Shown here: one piece after another, positions 1 to 6,800 of the stretch
How the letters are laid out: the number at the start of each line of letters is the position of its first letter
How positions within the stretch are numbered: the first letter of the stretch is position 1
Made by a program: the position numbers and the translations under genes
Notes under the pieces: model-generated
Seen by the model: the letters and a program-made list of their open reading frames with translations, nothing else
Database searches by the model: none
What the model was told of the DNA's origin: nothing
Origin: Bacteroidota bacterium
GTDB taxonomy: Bacteria > Bacteroidota > Bacteroidia > Bacteroidales > Tenuifilaceae
NCBI GenBank assembly: GCA_023406715.1
Contig: JAEXVC010000219.1
Coordinates: forward strand, 1 to 19,306
Direction of reading: 5' to 3'
Length of the DNA stretch: 19,306 nucleotides

Positions 1-394
1 GTGTAAATATGCCCTCCTGGTTTATTCCAGGTAGCGGTGGCCTTACAGGCTCCGCACCAGGCGATAATACCAACTTGTCATAACTTTCGTTGTAGGTTTC
101 TCCTGTACGCAGGTTCTTTACTGTAACGTACTTTTCTTCCTTGTTGATTGATATAACCTCGTTCAGGTTGCGAACCTCTAGGTTAAATCGCTTTCCGAAC
201 GACTCAGGTGTTTGAACAAACAAATTTTCACGCTCTGCTATGGTTCCTCCAATATAGTATGGTAAACCACAGTTTGCGTAGGAAATGTACTCTCCGCGTT
301 CAAATAGGATAATTTCGCAGGCCTCATCAATTCTCCTTAGTCGTGCTGCTGTAGTTGCTCCCCCAGCAACCCCTCCTATAATTAAGTATTTCAT
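1..394 (-). CDS. CoA-disulfide reductase-like NAD(P)/FAD oxidoreductase (partial, N-terminus only)
   Basis: This is the first 131 codons of a minus-strand gene that continues past the left edge. The product starts MKYLIIGGVAGG, an FAD-binding Rossmann glycine motif at residues 7-12. It carries SYANCGLPYYIGG at about residues 39-50, with the single cysteine C42. That cysteine context is the hallmark of the CoA-disulfide reductase, NADH oxidase and persulfide reductase branch of the pyridine nucleotide-disulfide oxidoreductases, where it is the redox-active residue. Members reduce CoA-disulfide, polysulfide or oxygen with NAD(P)H in the cytoplasm. The substrate cannot be assigned without the C-terminal half, which in some homologues carries a rhodanese domain. 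ATG at 394-392 is the natural start because it directly precedes the FAD-binding beta strand. A candidate promoter lies about 80 bp upstream, so the gene is probably transcribed separately from the hydroxylase block. Confidence 0.85.
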   Translation of the reverse strand, partial: MKYLIIGGVAGGATTAARLRRIDEACEIILFERGEYISYANCGLPYYIGGTIAERENLFVQTPESFGKRFNLEVRNLNEVISINKEEKYVTVKNLRTGETYNESYDKLVLSPGAEPVRPPLPGINQEGIFT

Positions 395-473
395 ATTGAG
401 TAATTTATGTTTAACTATTATTTTGCTAATAAACTTATTTTCGTATCGTTTAATATCGATATATAAATATCTG

Positions 474-481
474 CAAATATA
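474..481 (-). promoter_or_regulatory. Candidate -7 promoter element for the flavoprotein gene
   Basis: Read on the minus strand these bases are TATATTTG, an exact match to the Bacteroidota -7 consensus TAnnTTTG. They lie 80 bp upstream of the ATG at 394, which would leave a leader of roughly 70 nt. No good -33 TTTG is seen at the expected distance, so this is a motif match only. The surrounding DNA is very A/T-rich, which makes chance matches likely. Confidence 0.35.
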
Positions 482-693
482 GATATGTTATTTTAATAAC
501 AGGTCATTTCTTTCAGGATATTTTTATGTTATTTAATATAGTTTAAGTAATGAGGTTAAATCTGTGTTAATGAATAAAATATTATAAGGTTTAAATTGTA
601 AACCAAATTAATGTAAAAATTAAGGATGTTAGCGGCAAGCGGGTAGGATGGGCAAAACTGCGAGCCGGCGTGTGCGTGAATGCGAGAAGTGGT

Positions 694-735
694 AGAATTT
701 CGCAAAAGGGGCTTGCCTACTTTTGCAGAAATTCT
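694..735. repeat. Imperfect inverted repeat (long hairpin) in a G+C-rich intergenic block
   Basis: The left arm AGAATTTCGCAAAAG (694-708) pairs with CTTTTGCAGAAATTCT (720-735). Only one unpaired base interrupts about 15 pairs, and the loop is 11 nt. The hairpin sits inside the G+C-rich block. No run of T follows either arm, so a terminator role is unlikely. It could be part of a dispersed repeat or a folded RNA. Confidence 0.55.
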
Positions 736-783
736 TGACATCGCGCAGGGCGGGTTGAAGCATAGTTTTGCCTAGATTTTTTG

Positions 784-811
784 CTTACTTTTTCATCATG
801 GAAAAAGTAAG
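784..811. repeat. Perfect 11-bp inverted repeat with 6-nt loop
   Basis: CTTACTTTTTC (784-794) and GAAAAAGTAAG (801-811) are perfect reverse complements around the loop ATCATG. The stem is A/T-rich and lacks a G+C-rich base, unlike an ordinary intrinsic terminator. It lies at the right end of the G+C-rich block and may mark the border of a repeat unit. The other possibility is a weak bidirectional terminator. Confidence 0.6.
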
Positions 812-860
812 AAATGTAAAGTAATGTACTATTTTACAATTAATTATGATTTAAGGATAA

Positions 861-887
861 AAAAAGGAGACACCAAAAATGTCTCCT
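861..887 (-). terminator. Intrinsic terminator of the SsnA-type aminohydrolase gene
   Basis: Read on the minus strand there is an 8-bp perfect stem, AGGAGACA with TGTCTCCT (arms 880-887 and 865-872), around a 7-nt loop. It is followed directly by a run of T (complement of the A run 861-865). It starts 24 bp past the TAA of the aminohydrolase gene. This is a textbook Rho-independent terminator. It marks the 3' end of the metabolic block and separates it from the flavoprotein gene. Confidence 0.85.
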
Positions 888-911
888 AATCTATAAATCA
901 ATTATAATCGG

Positions 912-2174
912 TTACTTAGCCATACACTCCCATAGGTACTGGGCTAGTTTCTTTGATTCGTTATGGATAATACTCTCATCAACAGTGGTTAACTTCCGAT
1001 TACGAACAATAACCTTTCCGTTGGAAATAACATCGTGTATGTGGGTTGAGTTAATTGCATAAACTAAATGGCCTAGGGCGTTACCGCTATTAATTGGGGT
1101 TGGCGAATTGTAGTCGAGCACAACAAAGTTGTTGTCGCCATCGCCTTTATAGCCATTTGAGGCCAAATAGCGGTGAGCATTCCGTAGACGTTCGTATGCC
1201 TGCGCAGGTCCCATTGGGTCGAAGTTCTGGCCCACAAAGTAAGCCGATTTCATACTCTGGAGCATATCGCTATGCATTCCATCGGTACCGAGCATTAGGT
1301 TTTTACCCAAACCAGTGCTATCGAAATATCCAACATTATTGTTCAAATTGCTATCGGTATTCTGAGCAACCCAGCAGGGCGATTTTCCGATAAGTTCTCT
1401 TTCCTTATCCGATAAATGCAGGCAGTGTACAAGTATCGATTTTGATGAGTTGAGCATTCCAAATCCATTTAAACGCTCCACCACTGATGAATTATACGTT
1501 TCGAGGCAATGCTCCTGATCATAGGTGTCCTCAGCAACGTGAATATGTACTCCCGATTTATGTTTTTGCATCAATTCCGATGCTTTTTTCAACGTTTCGT
1601 CGCTTAATGTGAAAGATGCGTGCAATCCAACCAAACCTTGATTTTTGGATAGGTAAGCATCTGTCTCCTCCAATCCTTCCTGAGCGATTTTATCGCCATC
1701 CCTATCGCTTATTTCGTAGCAAAGTAGATGTCCAACACCAACGGTATCGAATGCCTTTGCAAGAATATCCAACGAACTCTTCACTGCAAATGGCGATGCG
1801 TGGTGGTCAATTGCAAACGTAGCACCCGATTTAGCGCAGGCCATTGCAGTAACCAATCCGCTGTACTCAACCATCTCCTTGTTAAGGCACTTGTCAAGTG
1901 TCCACCAAACGTACTTTAGTATTTCGTGAAAATTAGCAGGATTCTTCTTTGGAGCACCCATTCCACGTGCCAAAGCCGAATAGGCATGATGATGCCCCAC
2001 CACAAAGGATTTTGTAACAATTTTGCCAGTACAATCAATTGTATCGAATTTCTCCTGAGGAATTTGGCTATCGTCAACAAACTGAACCTTATCGCCATCA
2101 ACAATGATGTTTGTATGCTTAAACTCCAGCGTTTGCCAGTTAAGGTATATTGCGTTTTTTAGTAGAACTTTCAT
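912..2174 (-). CDS. ssnA: SsnA-type metal-dependent aminohydrolase
   Basis: The 420-aa product is a cytoplasmic amidohydrolase-superfamily (TIM-barrel) enzyme resembling E. coli SsnA along its length. Matching landmarks include the WWTLD, IDHHASP, HIHVAED and LGTDG segments and the C-terminal DYNSPTP. Metal ligands of the family are visible: H61 and H63 of GHHHAYS, H212 in HIHVAED with E215 beside it, H250 in LVHCLH, and D298 in LGTDG. Family members hydrolyse C-N bonds of N-heterocycles such as guanine or chlorohydrolase-type substrates. SsnA itself has no firmly assigned substrate, but it is a standard neighbour of selenium-dependent molybdenum hydroxylases and occurs in anaerobic purine and urate utilisation clusters. 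Here it follows such a hydroxylase gene by 110 bp and ends at a strong terminator, so it is likely the last gene of the block. All key residues are intact. The physiological substrate is not known. Confidence 0.88.
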   Translation of the reverse strand: MKVLLKNAIYLNWQTLEFKHTNIIVDGDKVQFVDDSQIPQEKFDTIDCTGKIVTKSFVVGHHHAYSALARGMGAPKKNPANFHEILKYVWWTLDKCLNKEMVEYSGLVTAMACAKSGATFAIDHHASPFAVKSSLDILAKAFDTVGVGHLLCYEISDRDGDKIAQEGLEETDAYLSKNQGLVGLHASFTLSDETLKKASELMQKHKSGVHIHVAEDTYDQEHCLETYNSSVVERLNGFGMLNSSKSILVHCLHLSDKERELIGKSPCWVAQNTDSNLNNNVGYFDSTGLGKNLMLGTDGMHSDMLQSMKSAYFVGQNFDPMGPAQAYERLRNAHRYLASNGYKGDGDNNFVVLDYNSPTPINSGNALGHLVYAINSTHIHDVISNGKVIVRNRKLTTVDESIIHNESKKLAQYLWECMAK

Positions 2175-2284
2175 TTCTTGTTTGGTTATTGGGTTATTAA
2201 GTAATTAGGTTTTAGAGTTATTTAGAGATTTTCATATTCTCTCTTTCACTAATTGTCAAATTCTCAAATTTTCAAATTGGCTAA
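2175..2284. repeat. Short spacer with TCAAATTN octamers
   Basis: The spacer between the hydroxylase stop and the aminohydrolase start is low in complexity. It contains three adjacent octamers TCAAATTC, TCAAATTT and TCAAATTG at 2256-2279. No terminator hairpin or convincing promoter is visible, so read-through from the hydroxylase gene is plausible. Confidence 0.45.
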
Positions 2285-4834
2285 TTACTTCCGTTTCATC
2301 GGCAATTTCGTCCGCTTAATTCCATCGTATGCAAATAAAGCGTTGGCAATAGCAGCTGGAGTTGGCACAAGGCCAATTTCTCCAATTCCTTTTGCTCCGT
2401 AAGGTCCAACAGGATCGGGCTCTTCAATGCCAATAATCTCCATTTCGGGCATATCGTTGGCTCTAAGAATACCGATATCTTTAAATTTACTGCTAACCAA
2501 ATAGCCATCCTTCATGGGTAAATCCTCTGTAAGGGCGTAGCCCATTCCCATGTGAAGTGCACCCTCAATTTGCCCCTCAAATAGCATCTGGTTCATTATT
2601 TTACCAGCATCGTGGGCGGCAACAATTTTCTTGATTTCGCCATTATCATCCAGAATAACCACTTGAGTTGCGTAGCCGTAGGCAAAGTGGATAATTGGGT
2701 CTTCGGTATCGGCCCCGGGTTTGCAGGTCCAGTCGCATACAAACTTTCCACGGTAGGTTCTGCCAACAAGTTTTTCCAGCGATGAGCCTTCCAAATCCTT
2801 TTTGATTTGAATTGTAGCGTTGATAATTGCATTGGCAACCAGCGCAGTTGCACGCGATGAGGTGGTCATACCAGTAGGAATTCCTGCAGTAGTATCAACA
2901 ATAACCTCAATATGCTCTGGATTTATTCCTAGTTCGTGATGTAATGTTTGGATAGCCATTGTATGTACGCCTTGTCCCATCTCGGTCCATCCGTGATGTA
3001 TTTCAACCTTTTTATCGGAGATAATTTTGATAAGCACATCGCTCTCGTCAACCATTCCGTTTCCAACTCCGGTGTTCTTAATACCTGTGGCAATTCCAGC
3101 GTACTTTGCGCTGTTGAAAACATCCTTAACCGCAAGCATAGTCTTTTTCAGACCAACTCCACGCAACACCTGACCAGTAGCTGTTTTGGAGCCATCCTCA
3201 AGGGCGTTATCGAAACGAATTTGCCAACGGTCGAATCCTGCTCTCTTACAGATATCATCAATACAGCTCTCAATGGCAAAAACCGATTGTGGAACACCAA
3301 ATCCGCGCATTGCGCCCGAAGGAATATTGTTGGTGTAAACTGTTTTTGCCGATACATCAACAGCAGGAACGGTATAGCCACCTGTGGCGTGACCCACAAC
3401 GCGCTCCATCACCTTTGTTCCAACCGATGCATAAGCGCCAGTATCGCCAACGGATTCCAGCTTAACGGCCGTAAACTTACCCTTAGCATCGCAGGCCAAA
3501 CTCATCTTCATCCAAACAGGATGACGTTTTGGGTGCATTTTTATTGATTCATCCCTGGTAAAGTGAAGTTTTACGGGCATCTGTACAAGGTACGCAAACA
3601 TCGATACGTGACCCTGAACGGTTAAATCCTCTTTACCACCGAATCCACCGCCGTTTTGAACAAGCGTTACTTTTACCTTCTCCTCGGGTAGATTTAGGAT
3701 TTTGGCAATTTGCTTTCTGTCGGAGTAAACGCCCTGTCCTTGTGTGTACAATCGAATTCCATCGTCCTCAGGAAGAGCAATGGCAGTTTCGGTTTCAAGG
3801 AAAGCGTGCTCAATACGCTGCGTTTCGTATATATCGCTCGATGTCCAGGCTGCTTCCGCAAAAGCCTTTTCCACATCGCCAAAACGGATGGAGCAGGTTT
3901 CTAGAACATTCGACCTTCCGGGGTGTACATTAGGACTGTTGGGCTTTGTAGCCTCAAGCATATCGGTAACAGGCTCAAAAACCTCATAGTCTATTTTAAT
4001 TAGCTCTACCGCTTTACGGGCAATTTCTTCGGTTGTAGCCACCACACCAGCAATAACATCGCCAATGTAACGGGTGGTTTCACCAATGTCAATCATCATT
4101 GGCCAATCCTGGAATATAAGACCGCTAATATGGTTTCCGGGGATATCCTTGGCTGTAAAAATTTTCACTACACCATCAACCTTTAGGGCTGCGCTTGTAT
4201 CAACTTTTAGAACTTTTGCCTTGGGATAATCGGAGAATTTTAGTGCGCTATGGAGCATTCCATCGAAGTGCATATCGTCCACAAAGGCTCTTTCGCCAAG
4301 CGCAGTTTCAACGGCTTGGTATTTTGGGTATCTATCGCCAACCTTGGCTGTAGCCTTGATTTCATCAACCTTTTCGCCTTGCAGTTCCTTGAAGGATATT
4401 TCAATAGCATCGATAATCTTCACGTAGCCAGTACAGCGACATAGGTTTGGGCTAATGGCTCTGATAATGTCGTTGCGGGTAGGAGTGGGGTTGGCATTGT
4501 AAAGCCCCTTTGCGCGCATAATCATTCCGGGTGAGCAGAATCCACACTGAACAGCGCCTTTTTGCGCAAAGTGTTTTCCTAAAACCGATTTGAATTCCTG
4601 CGATAATCCCTCAAGTGTATTGATTGTTGCCCCTTCAATATCCTTCATTTTAACGCGGCAGGCCATTTTTATTTTGCCATCAATCTCCACGGAGCAAGCA
4701 CCGCACACACCCTGACCAGAACATCCGTCCTTAGCAGCAGTCAGAAATTTTTCCTTTCGGAGAAATTCTAGAAGATTTTTCTCCAAATCGCCTGTGTAGG
4801 TAGTTTTATTTGAGTTAAGCGTAAATGATACCAT
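2285..4834 (-). CDS. Fused [2Fe-2S]/molybdopterin hydroxylase, selenium-dependent xanthine dehydrogenase family
   Basis: The 849-aa product is a xanthine dehydrogenase-type hydroxylase in one chain without an FAD domain. The N-terminal plant-type [2Fe-2S] site has C38, C44, C47 and C59. The second cluster has C97, C100, C132 and C134 (CGFC and CRCTGY). The molybdopterin region begins at about residue 170. It shows GGGFGGKE at 395-402, AMRGFG with R510, and the catalytic-type glutamate E819 in GIGEIGL. Length and architecture fit the selenium-dependent xanthine dehydrogenase family, in which a labile Se ligand on Mo, not selenocysteine, is required. No in-frame TGA is present, as expected. Substrates in the family are purines or other N-heterocycles. 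The electron acceptor is unknown because the flavin subunit is missing. ATG at 4834 is chosen over an upstream TTG (4855) because MVSFTLN starts the ferredoxin fold. It precedes ssnA. Confidence 0.88.
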   Translation of the reverse strand: MVSFTLNSNKTTYTGDLEKNLLEFLRKEKFLTAAKDGCSGQGVCGACSVEIDGKIKMACRVKMKDIEGATINTLEGLSQEFKSVLGKHFAQKGAVQCGFCSPGMIMRAKGLYNANPTPTRNDIIRAISPNLCRCTGYVKIIDAIEISFKELQGEKVDEIKATAKVGDRYPKYQAVETALGERAFVDDMHFDGMLHSALKFSDYPKAKVLKVDTSAALKVDGVVKIFTAKDIPGNHISGLIFQDWPMMIDIGETTRYIGDVIAGVVATTEEIARKAVELIKIDYEVFEPVTDMLEATKPNSPNVHPGRSNVLETCSIRFGDVEKAFAEAAWTSSDIYETQRIEHAFLETETAIALPEDDGIRLYTQGQGVYSDRKQIAKILNLPEEKVKVTLVQNGGGFGGKEDLTVQGHVSMFAYLVQMPVKLHFTRDESIKMHPKRHPVWMKMSLACDAKGKFTAVKLESVGDTGAYASVGTKVMERVVGHATGGYTVPAVDVSAKTVYTNNIPSGAMRGFGVPQSVFAIESCIDDICKRAGFDRWQIRFDNALEDGSKTATGQVLRGVGLKKTMLAVKDVFNSAKYAGIATGIKNTGVGNGMVDESDVLIKIISDKKVEIHHGWTEMGQGVHTMAIQTLHHELGINPEHIEVIVDTTAGIPTGMTTSSRATALVANAIINATIQIKKDLEGSSLEKLVGRTYRGKFVCDWTCKPGADTEDPIIHFAYGYATQVVILDDNGEIKKIVAAHDAGKIMNQMLFEGQIEGALHMGMGYALTEDLPMKDGYLVSSKFKDIGILRANDMPEMEIIGIEEPDPVGPYGAKGIGEIGLVPTPAAIANALFAYDGIKRTKLPMKRK

Positions 4835-4849
4835 AGTCTTATGAATTAT

Positions 4850-4933
4850 GAACAAGGAATGATGATTTTTGAATGATGAAGATGTGTTTTGCTTATCATT
4901 AATAATTTAAAAAATATGAACATGGAATGATGA
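4850..4933. repeat. Left inverted-repeat end flanking the four-helix-bundle gene
   Basis: The plus strand carries GAACAAGGAATGATGA at 4850-4865 and a 15/16 copy, GAACATGGAATGATGA, at 4918-4933. The first is a perfect reverse complement of 5426-5441 on the other side of the small gene. The outer copy begins 15 bp upstream of the hydroxylase ATG. The inner copy ends 3 bp from the stop of the four-helix gene. Together with the right end this frames a 592-bp segment. Confidence 0.7.
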
Positions 4934-4936
4934 AGT

Positions 4937-5302
4937 TTATTCTTTACTTAAGTTTTTCTGGGCAGTTTCAATGCTTTTGACAAAAATTGAAATCAACTCA
5001 TTGCACTCCGTCATTGTATTTGTTAAAATTTCTTCTGATTTGAAGAGTTTTGCGCGTTGAATAATTTTCATACAAACGTGACTTTCTCTTAACTCTTTTA
5101 ATACAATTTTAATTTTATGAATGAAGTCTTTTCTTGATTCTCCACTCTGAGCTTCGCCATAGTTCAATGCTGGAGATGTTCCCGAGCGCAGCAGTTGATT
5201 TGACAGATGGCTTCCTGCGTAACTCTTAGGCATTGATTCTGTTATTTCAACTATTTGAACTGCAAAGTTGATTAATCGTTCTTCTAAGTCAAATTTTCTC
5301 AT
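4937..5302 (-). CDS. Four-helix-bundle protein (S23/23S rRNA intervening-sequence type)
   Basis: The roughly 121-aa product begins MRKFDLEERL, is helical throughout, and matches the four helix bundle family first seen in 23S rRNA intervening sequences (S23). Typical features are an opening F-DLEERLI-FA helix, the segment SHLSNQLLRSGTSPALNYGEAQSGESRKDF written here in abbreviated form, and a K-VLKELRES helix. The conserved N-YGEA stretch lies at about residues 47-51. No enzymatic residues are known for the family and its function is unsettled; distant relatives act as accessory RNA/DNA-binding proteins. ATG 5302 is chosen because upstream codons from 5332 come from the flanking repeat. The gene lies between two metabolic genes on the same strand but is framed by inverted repeats, so it is probably a passenger rather than a pathway member. 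Confidence 0.8.
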   Translation of the reverse strand: MRKFDLEERLINFAVQIVEITESMPKSYAGSHLSNQLLRSGTSPALNYGEAQSGESRKDFIHKIKIVLKELRESHVCMKIIQRAKLFKSEEILTNTMTECNELISIFVKSIETAQKNLSKE

Positions 5303-5316
5303 ATTCGTTGTGTTTT

Positions 5317-5443
5317 CTTCGAAAATCATCATTCAATATTTCTTGTTCGATGTTCACCCTAAACAACTAAAAAACATCTAATGCCGATTAACTAAAGTTT
5401 AAGTGAATACTTCAAAAATCATCATTCATCATTCCTTGTTCTA
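5317..5443. repeat. Right inverted-repeat end: two 34-bp direct copies (29/34 identical)
   Basis: The 34-bp segments 5317-5350 and 5410-5443 align without gaps and differ at 5 positions. Both read CTTC-AAAATCATCATTCA and end in CTTGTTC. The outer copy contains TCATCATTCCTTGTTC (5426-5441), the exact reverse complement of 4850-4865. Its last bases overlap the TAG stop codon (5443-5441) of the threonine-synthase-like gene. The 59 bp between the copies show nothing recognisable. Confidence 0.7.
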
Positions 5444-6661
5444 TATTATTCTTTTAAGTTCCTCAATATTTGGTTTTATAGGATTTGGAATTTGAATCAG
5501 TGACGATACAGCCTTCAAATCCTTAAGTCCGCTACCAGTTAATAGCACTGCACAGTTTGTGTTGGCACTTATTAAACCTTTGTTTTTATAGGCCAACATC
5601 CCAGCAAATGCTGTTGCAGCAGCGGGTTCTGCAAAGATACCTGTATTCCTCGATAGTACTGCCGATGCCTGTATGATTTCTTCGTCGCTAACCGCAATAA
5701 TTTCCCCTTTATACTTTGAAATGAATTGTTTAGCCATAAAGAAGTTGCGGGGAATATCAACTGAAATAGAGTCGGCAATTGTATTGCTTGGTTTAATGCT
5801 GAATTTCTCATTGTTGATATTGTCAATCAAATTGCTACTTCCAGCAGATTGCACTGCAACTATGGTAGGCATTTTATCTATTAATCCTAGCATCAGTAAA
5901 TCCTCGAAACCTTTGTAAACTCCCGAAATTATAACGCCATCGCCTACAGGTACGAAAACAGTGTCGGGTGTTTTGCCATTGATTTGGTCGAAAATCTCAA
6001 ACGAAACCGTTTTCTTCCCCTCAATTGTCAACGGATTGAAGGCTGTATTGCGGTTATACCATCCGAATTCCTTGGTTGCCTCAATACTAAGGTCAAAAGC
6101 GTTATCGTAAGTGCCATCAACAGGAACAATTTTGGCGCCGTACATCACAATTTGGGTAAGTTTTGCCAATGGGGCAGCTTTAGGAACCATTATAATGGCC
6201 TTTTGTCCTTGCGATGCGCAAATCCCCGCCAACGAAGAACCCGCATTACCTGTGGATGCTGCAACTATAGTATCAATTCCATTCTCCTTTGCATACGCCG
6301 ATACCACTGCCGAAGCCCTATCCTTAAAGGAAAAAGTTGGATTCTGCGAATCGTCCTTAAGTAATAGGTTGAAGGGTAGTTTTTCTCCATCAATCGATGT
6401 GAACGTGTAAAGCGGAGTTTTGCCCACCCTTAACGGAGGCAAGCAGGATGTAGAATTAATTGGCAGCAAATCGATGTAATTTAATGCGGCCAATGTTTTT
6501 GTGTTTATCGATTTATAGTCGTAAACCGTTTTGAAAACTCCTTTTGGTGGAGTTGTTGGATTGTTTTCCGCGCTGCATGTGGGACAAAGGTAAAGTTCGG
6601 GAGAACTTTCGTACTGCTTGCCGCAATCGCAGCATTGGTATATAAATTTGGCGTTGCTCAT
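5441..6661 (-). CDS. Threonine synthase-like PLP enzyme with N-terminal zinc ribbon
   Basis: The 406-aa product is a fold-type II PLP enzyme. A zinc-ribbon-like N-terminus has C10, C13, C26 and C29. The PLP lysine is K113 in NPTFSFKDRA, the phosphate/cofactor loop is STGNAG at 136-141, and the C-terminal LLTGSGLKD is typical of threonine synthase. Threonine synthase converts O-phosphohomoserine to threonine and phosphate in the cytoplasm. The zinc-ribbon form is the archaeal/short bacterial type, so a biosynthetic ThrC is possible. The neighbours are not threonine biosynthesis genes but a second PLP enzyme, a Mo-hydroxylase and an aminohydrolase, so a catabolic lyase role is equally plausible. 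ATG at 6661 (MSNAKF) is chosen over an upstream TTG at 6682. The gene symbol is withheld because the reaction is uncertain. Confidence 0.82.
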   Translation of the reverse strand: MSNAKFIYQCCDCGKQYESSPELYLCPTCSAENNPTTPPKGVFKTVYDYKSINTKTLAALNYIDLLPINSTSCLPPLRVGKTPLYTFTSIDGEKLPFNLLLKDDSQNPTFSFKDRASAVVSAYAKENGIDTIVAASTGNAGSSLAGICASQGQKAIIMVPKAAPLAKLTQIVMYGAKIVPVDGTYDNAFDLSIEATKEFGWYNRNTAFNPLTIEGKKTVSFEIFDQINGKTPDTVFVPVGDGVIISGVYKGFEDLLMLGLIDKMPTIVAVQSAGSSNLIDNINNEKFSIKPSNTIADSISVDIPRNFFMAKQFISKYKGEIIAVSDEEIIQASAVLSRNTGIFAEPAAATAFAGMLAYKNKGLISANTNCAVLLTGSGLKDLKAVSSLIQIPNPIKPNIEELKRII

Positions 6662-6703
6662 TCTGTTTATATAAAAATACAAGTTACGATTTTATGCTAA
6701 AAA

Positions 6704-6773
6704 TGTCATTCTGAGCGAAGCGAAGAATCTTAATATATTTCAAAGAAGAGACTTCGCTGCGTTCAGTATGACA
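6704..6773. repeat. REP/MITE-like palindromic intergenic repeat
   Basis: Two 22-nt arms (6704-6725 starting TGTCATTCTGAGCG, and 6752-6773 ending GTTCAGTATGACA) are reverse complements with 19 of 22 matches. Pairing extends weakly inward over GAAGAATCT, leaving an A/T-rich loop of about 16-26 nt. The arm resembles the TGTCATTCTGAGCG-AGCGAAGAATCT palindromes found in many copies between genes in diverse bacteria. It lies between the two PLP-enzyme genes. Transcribed, it would fold into a long hairpin that could affect the stability or relative expression of the two genes. It has no T-run, so it is not a typical terminator. Confidence 0.75.
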
Positions 6774-6800
6774 ATCAAATCAATACCAAGAAAAAGTAAA

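Larger units (their letters stand above)
395..911. other. 517-bp gene-free stretch with a G+C-rich structured block
   Basis: No convincing gene is present. The flanks are very A/T-rich (12 of 60 bases are G or C in 541-600 by hand count). The centre is sharply different (34 of 60 in 661-720). That centre contains an imperfect long hairpin (694-735) and a perfect 11-bp inverted repeat (784-811), both listed separately. The far end holds the terminator of the aminohydrolase gene. The composition step and the two hairpins suggest an inserted repeat unit or a structured RNA rather than a protein gene. A 61-codon open frame at 556-741 on the minus strand is poor in composition and unlike any known protein. 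Confidence 0.6.

Noticed and set aside
556..741. 61-codon minus-strand open frame in the left intergenic region
   Set aside because: It spans the G+C-rich hairpin block, has no recognisable domain, and its C-terminal half is translated A/T-rich spacer.
2948..3547. 199-codon plus-strand open frame antisense to the Mo-hydroxylase gene
   Set aside because: The opposite strand encodes conserved hydroxylase motifs throughout; the antisense product is Cys/His/Asn-rich and unlike any family.
2285..4834. Selenocysteine or a SECIS element in the selenium-type hydroxylase
   Set aside because: The frame has no internal TGA, and the family uses a labile selenium ligand rather than selenocysteine.
4835..4855. 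Upstream TTG start for the hydroxylase (adds 7 residues)
   Set aside because: The added MFIIHKT precedes the normal ferredoxin-domain start MVSFTLN and overlaps the edge of the inverted repeat.
4937..5302. Four-helix protein as an Avd accessory factor of a diversity-generating retroelement
   Set aside because: No reverse transcriptase, template repeat or variable repeat is present nearby.
5317..5443. Two 34-bp direct repeats as a minimal CRISPR array
   Set aside because: Only two imperfect copies, 93 bp apart, with inverted relatives on the other side of a gene and no cas genes.
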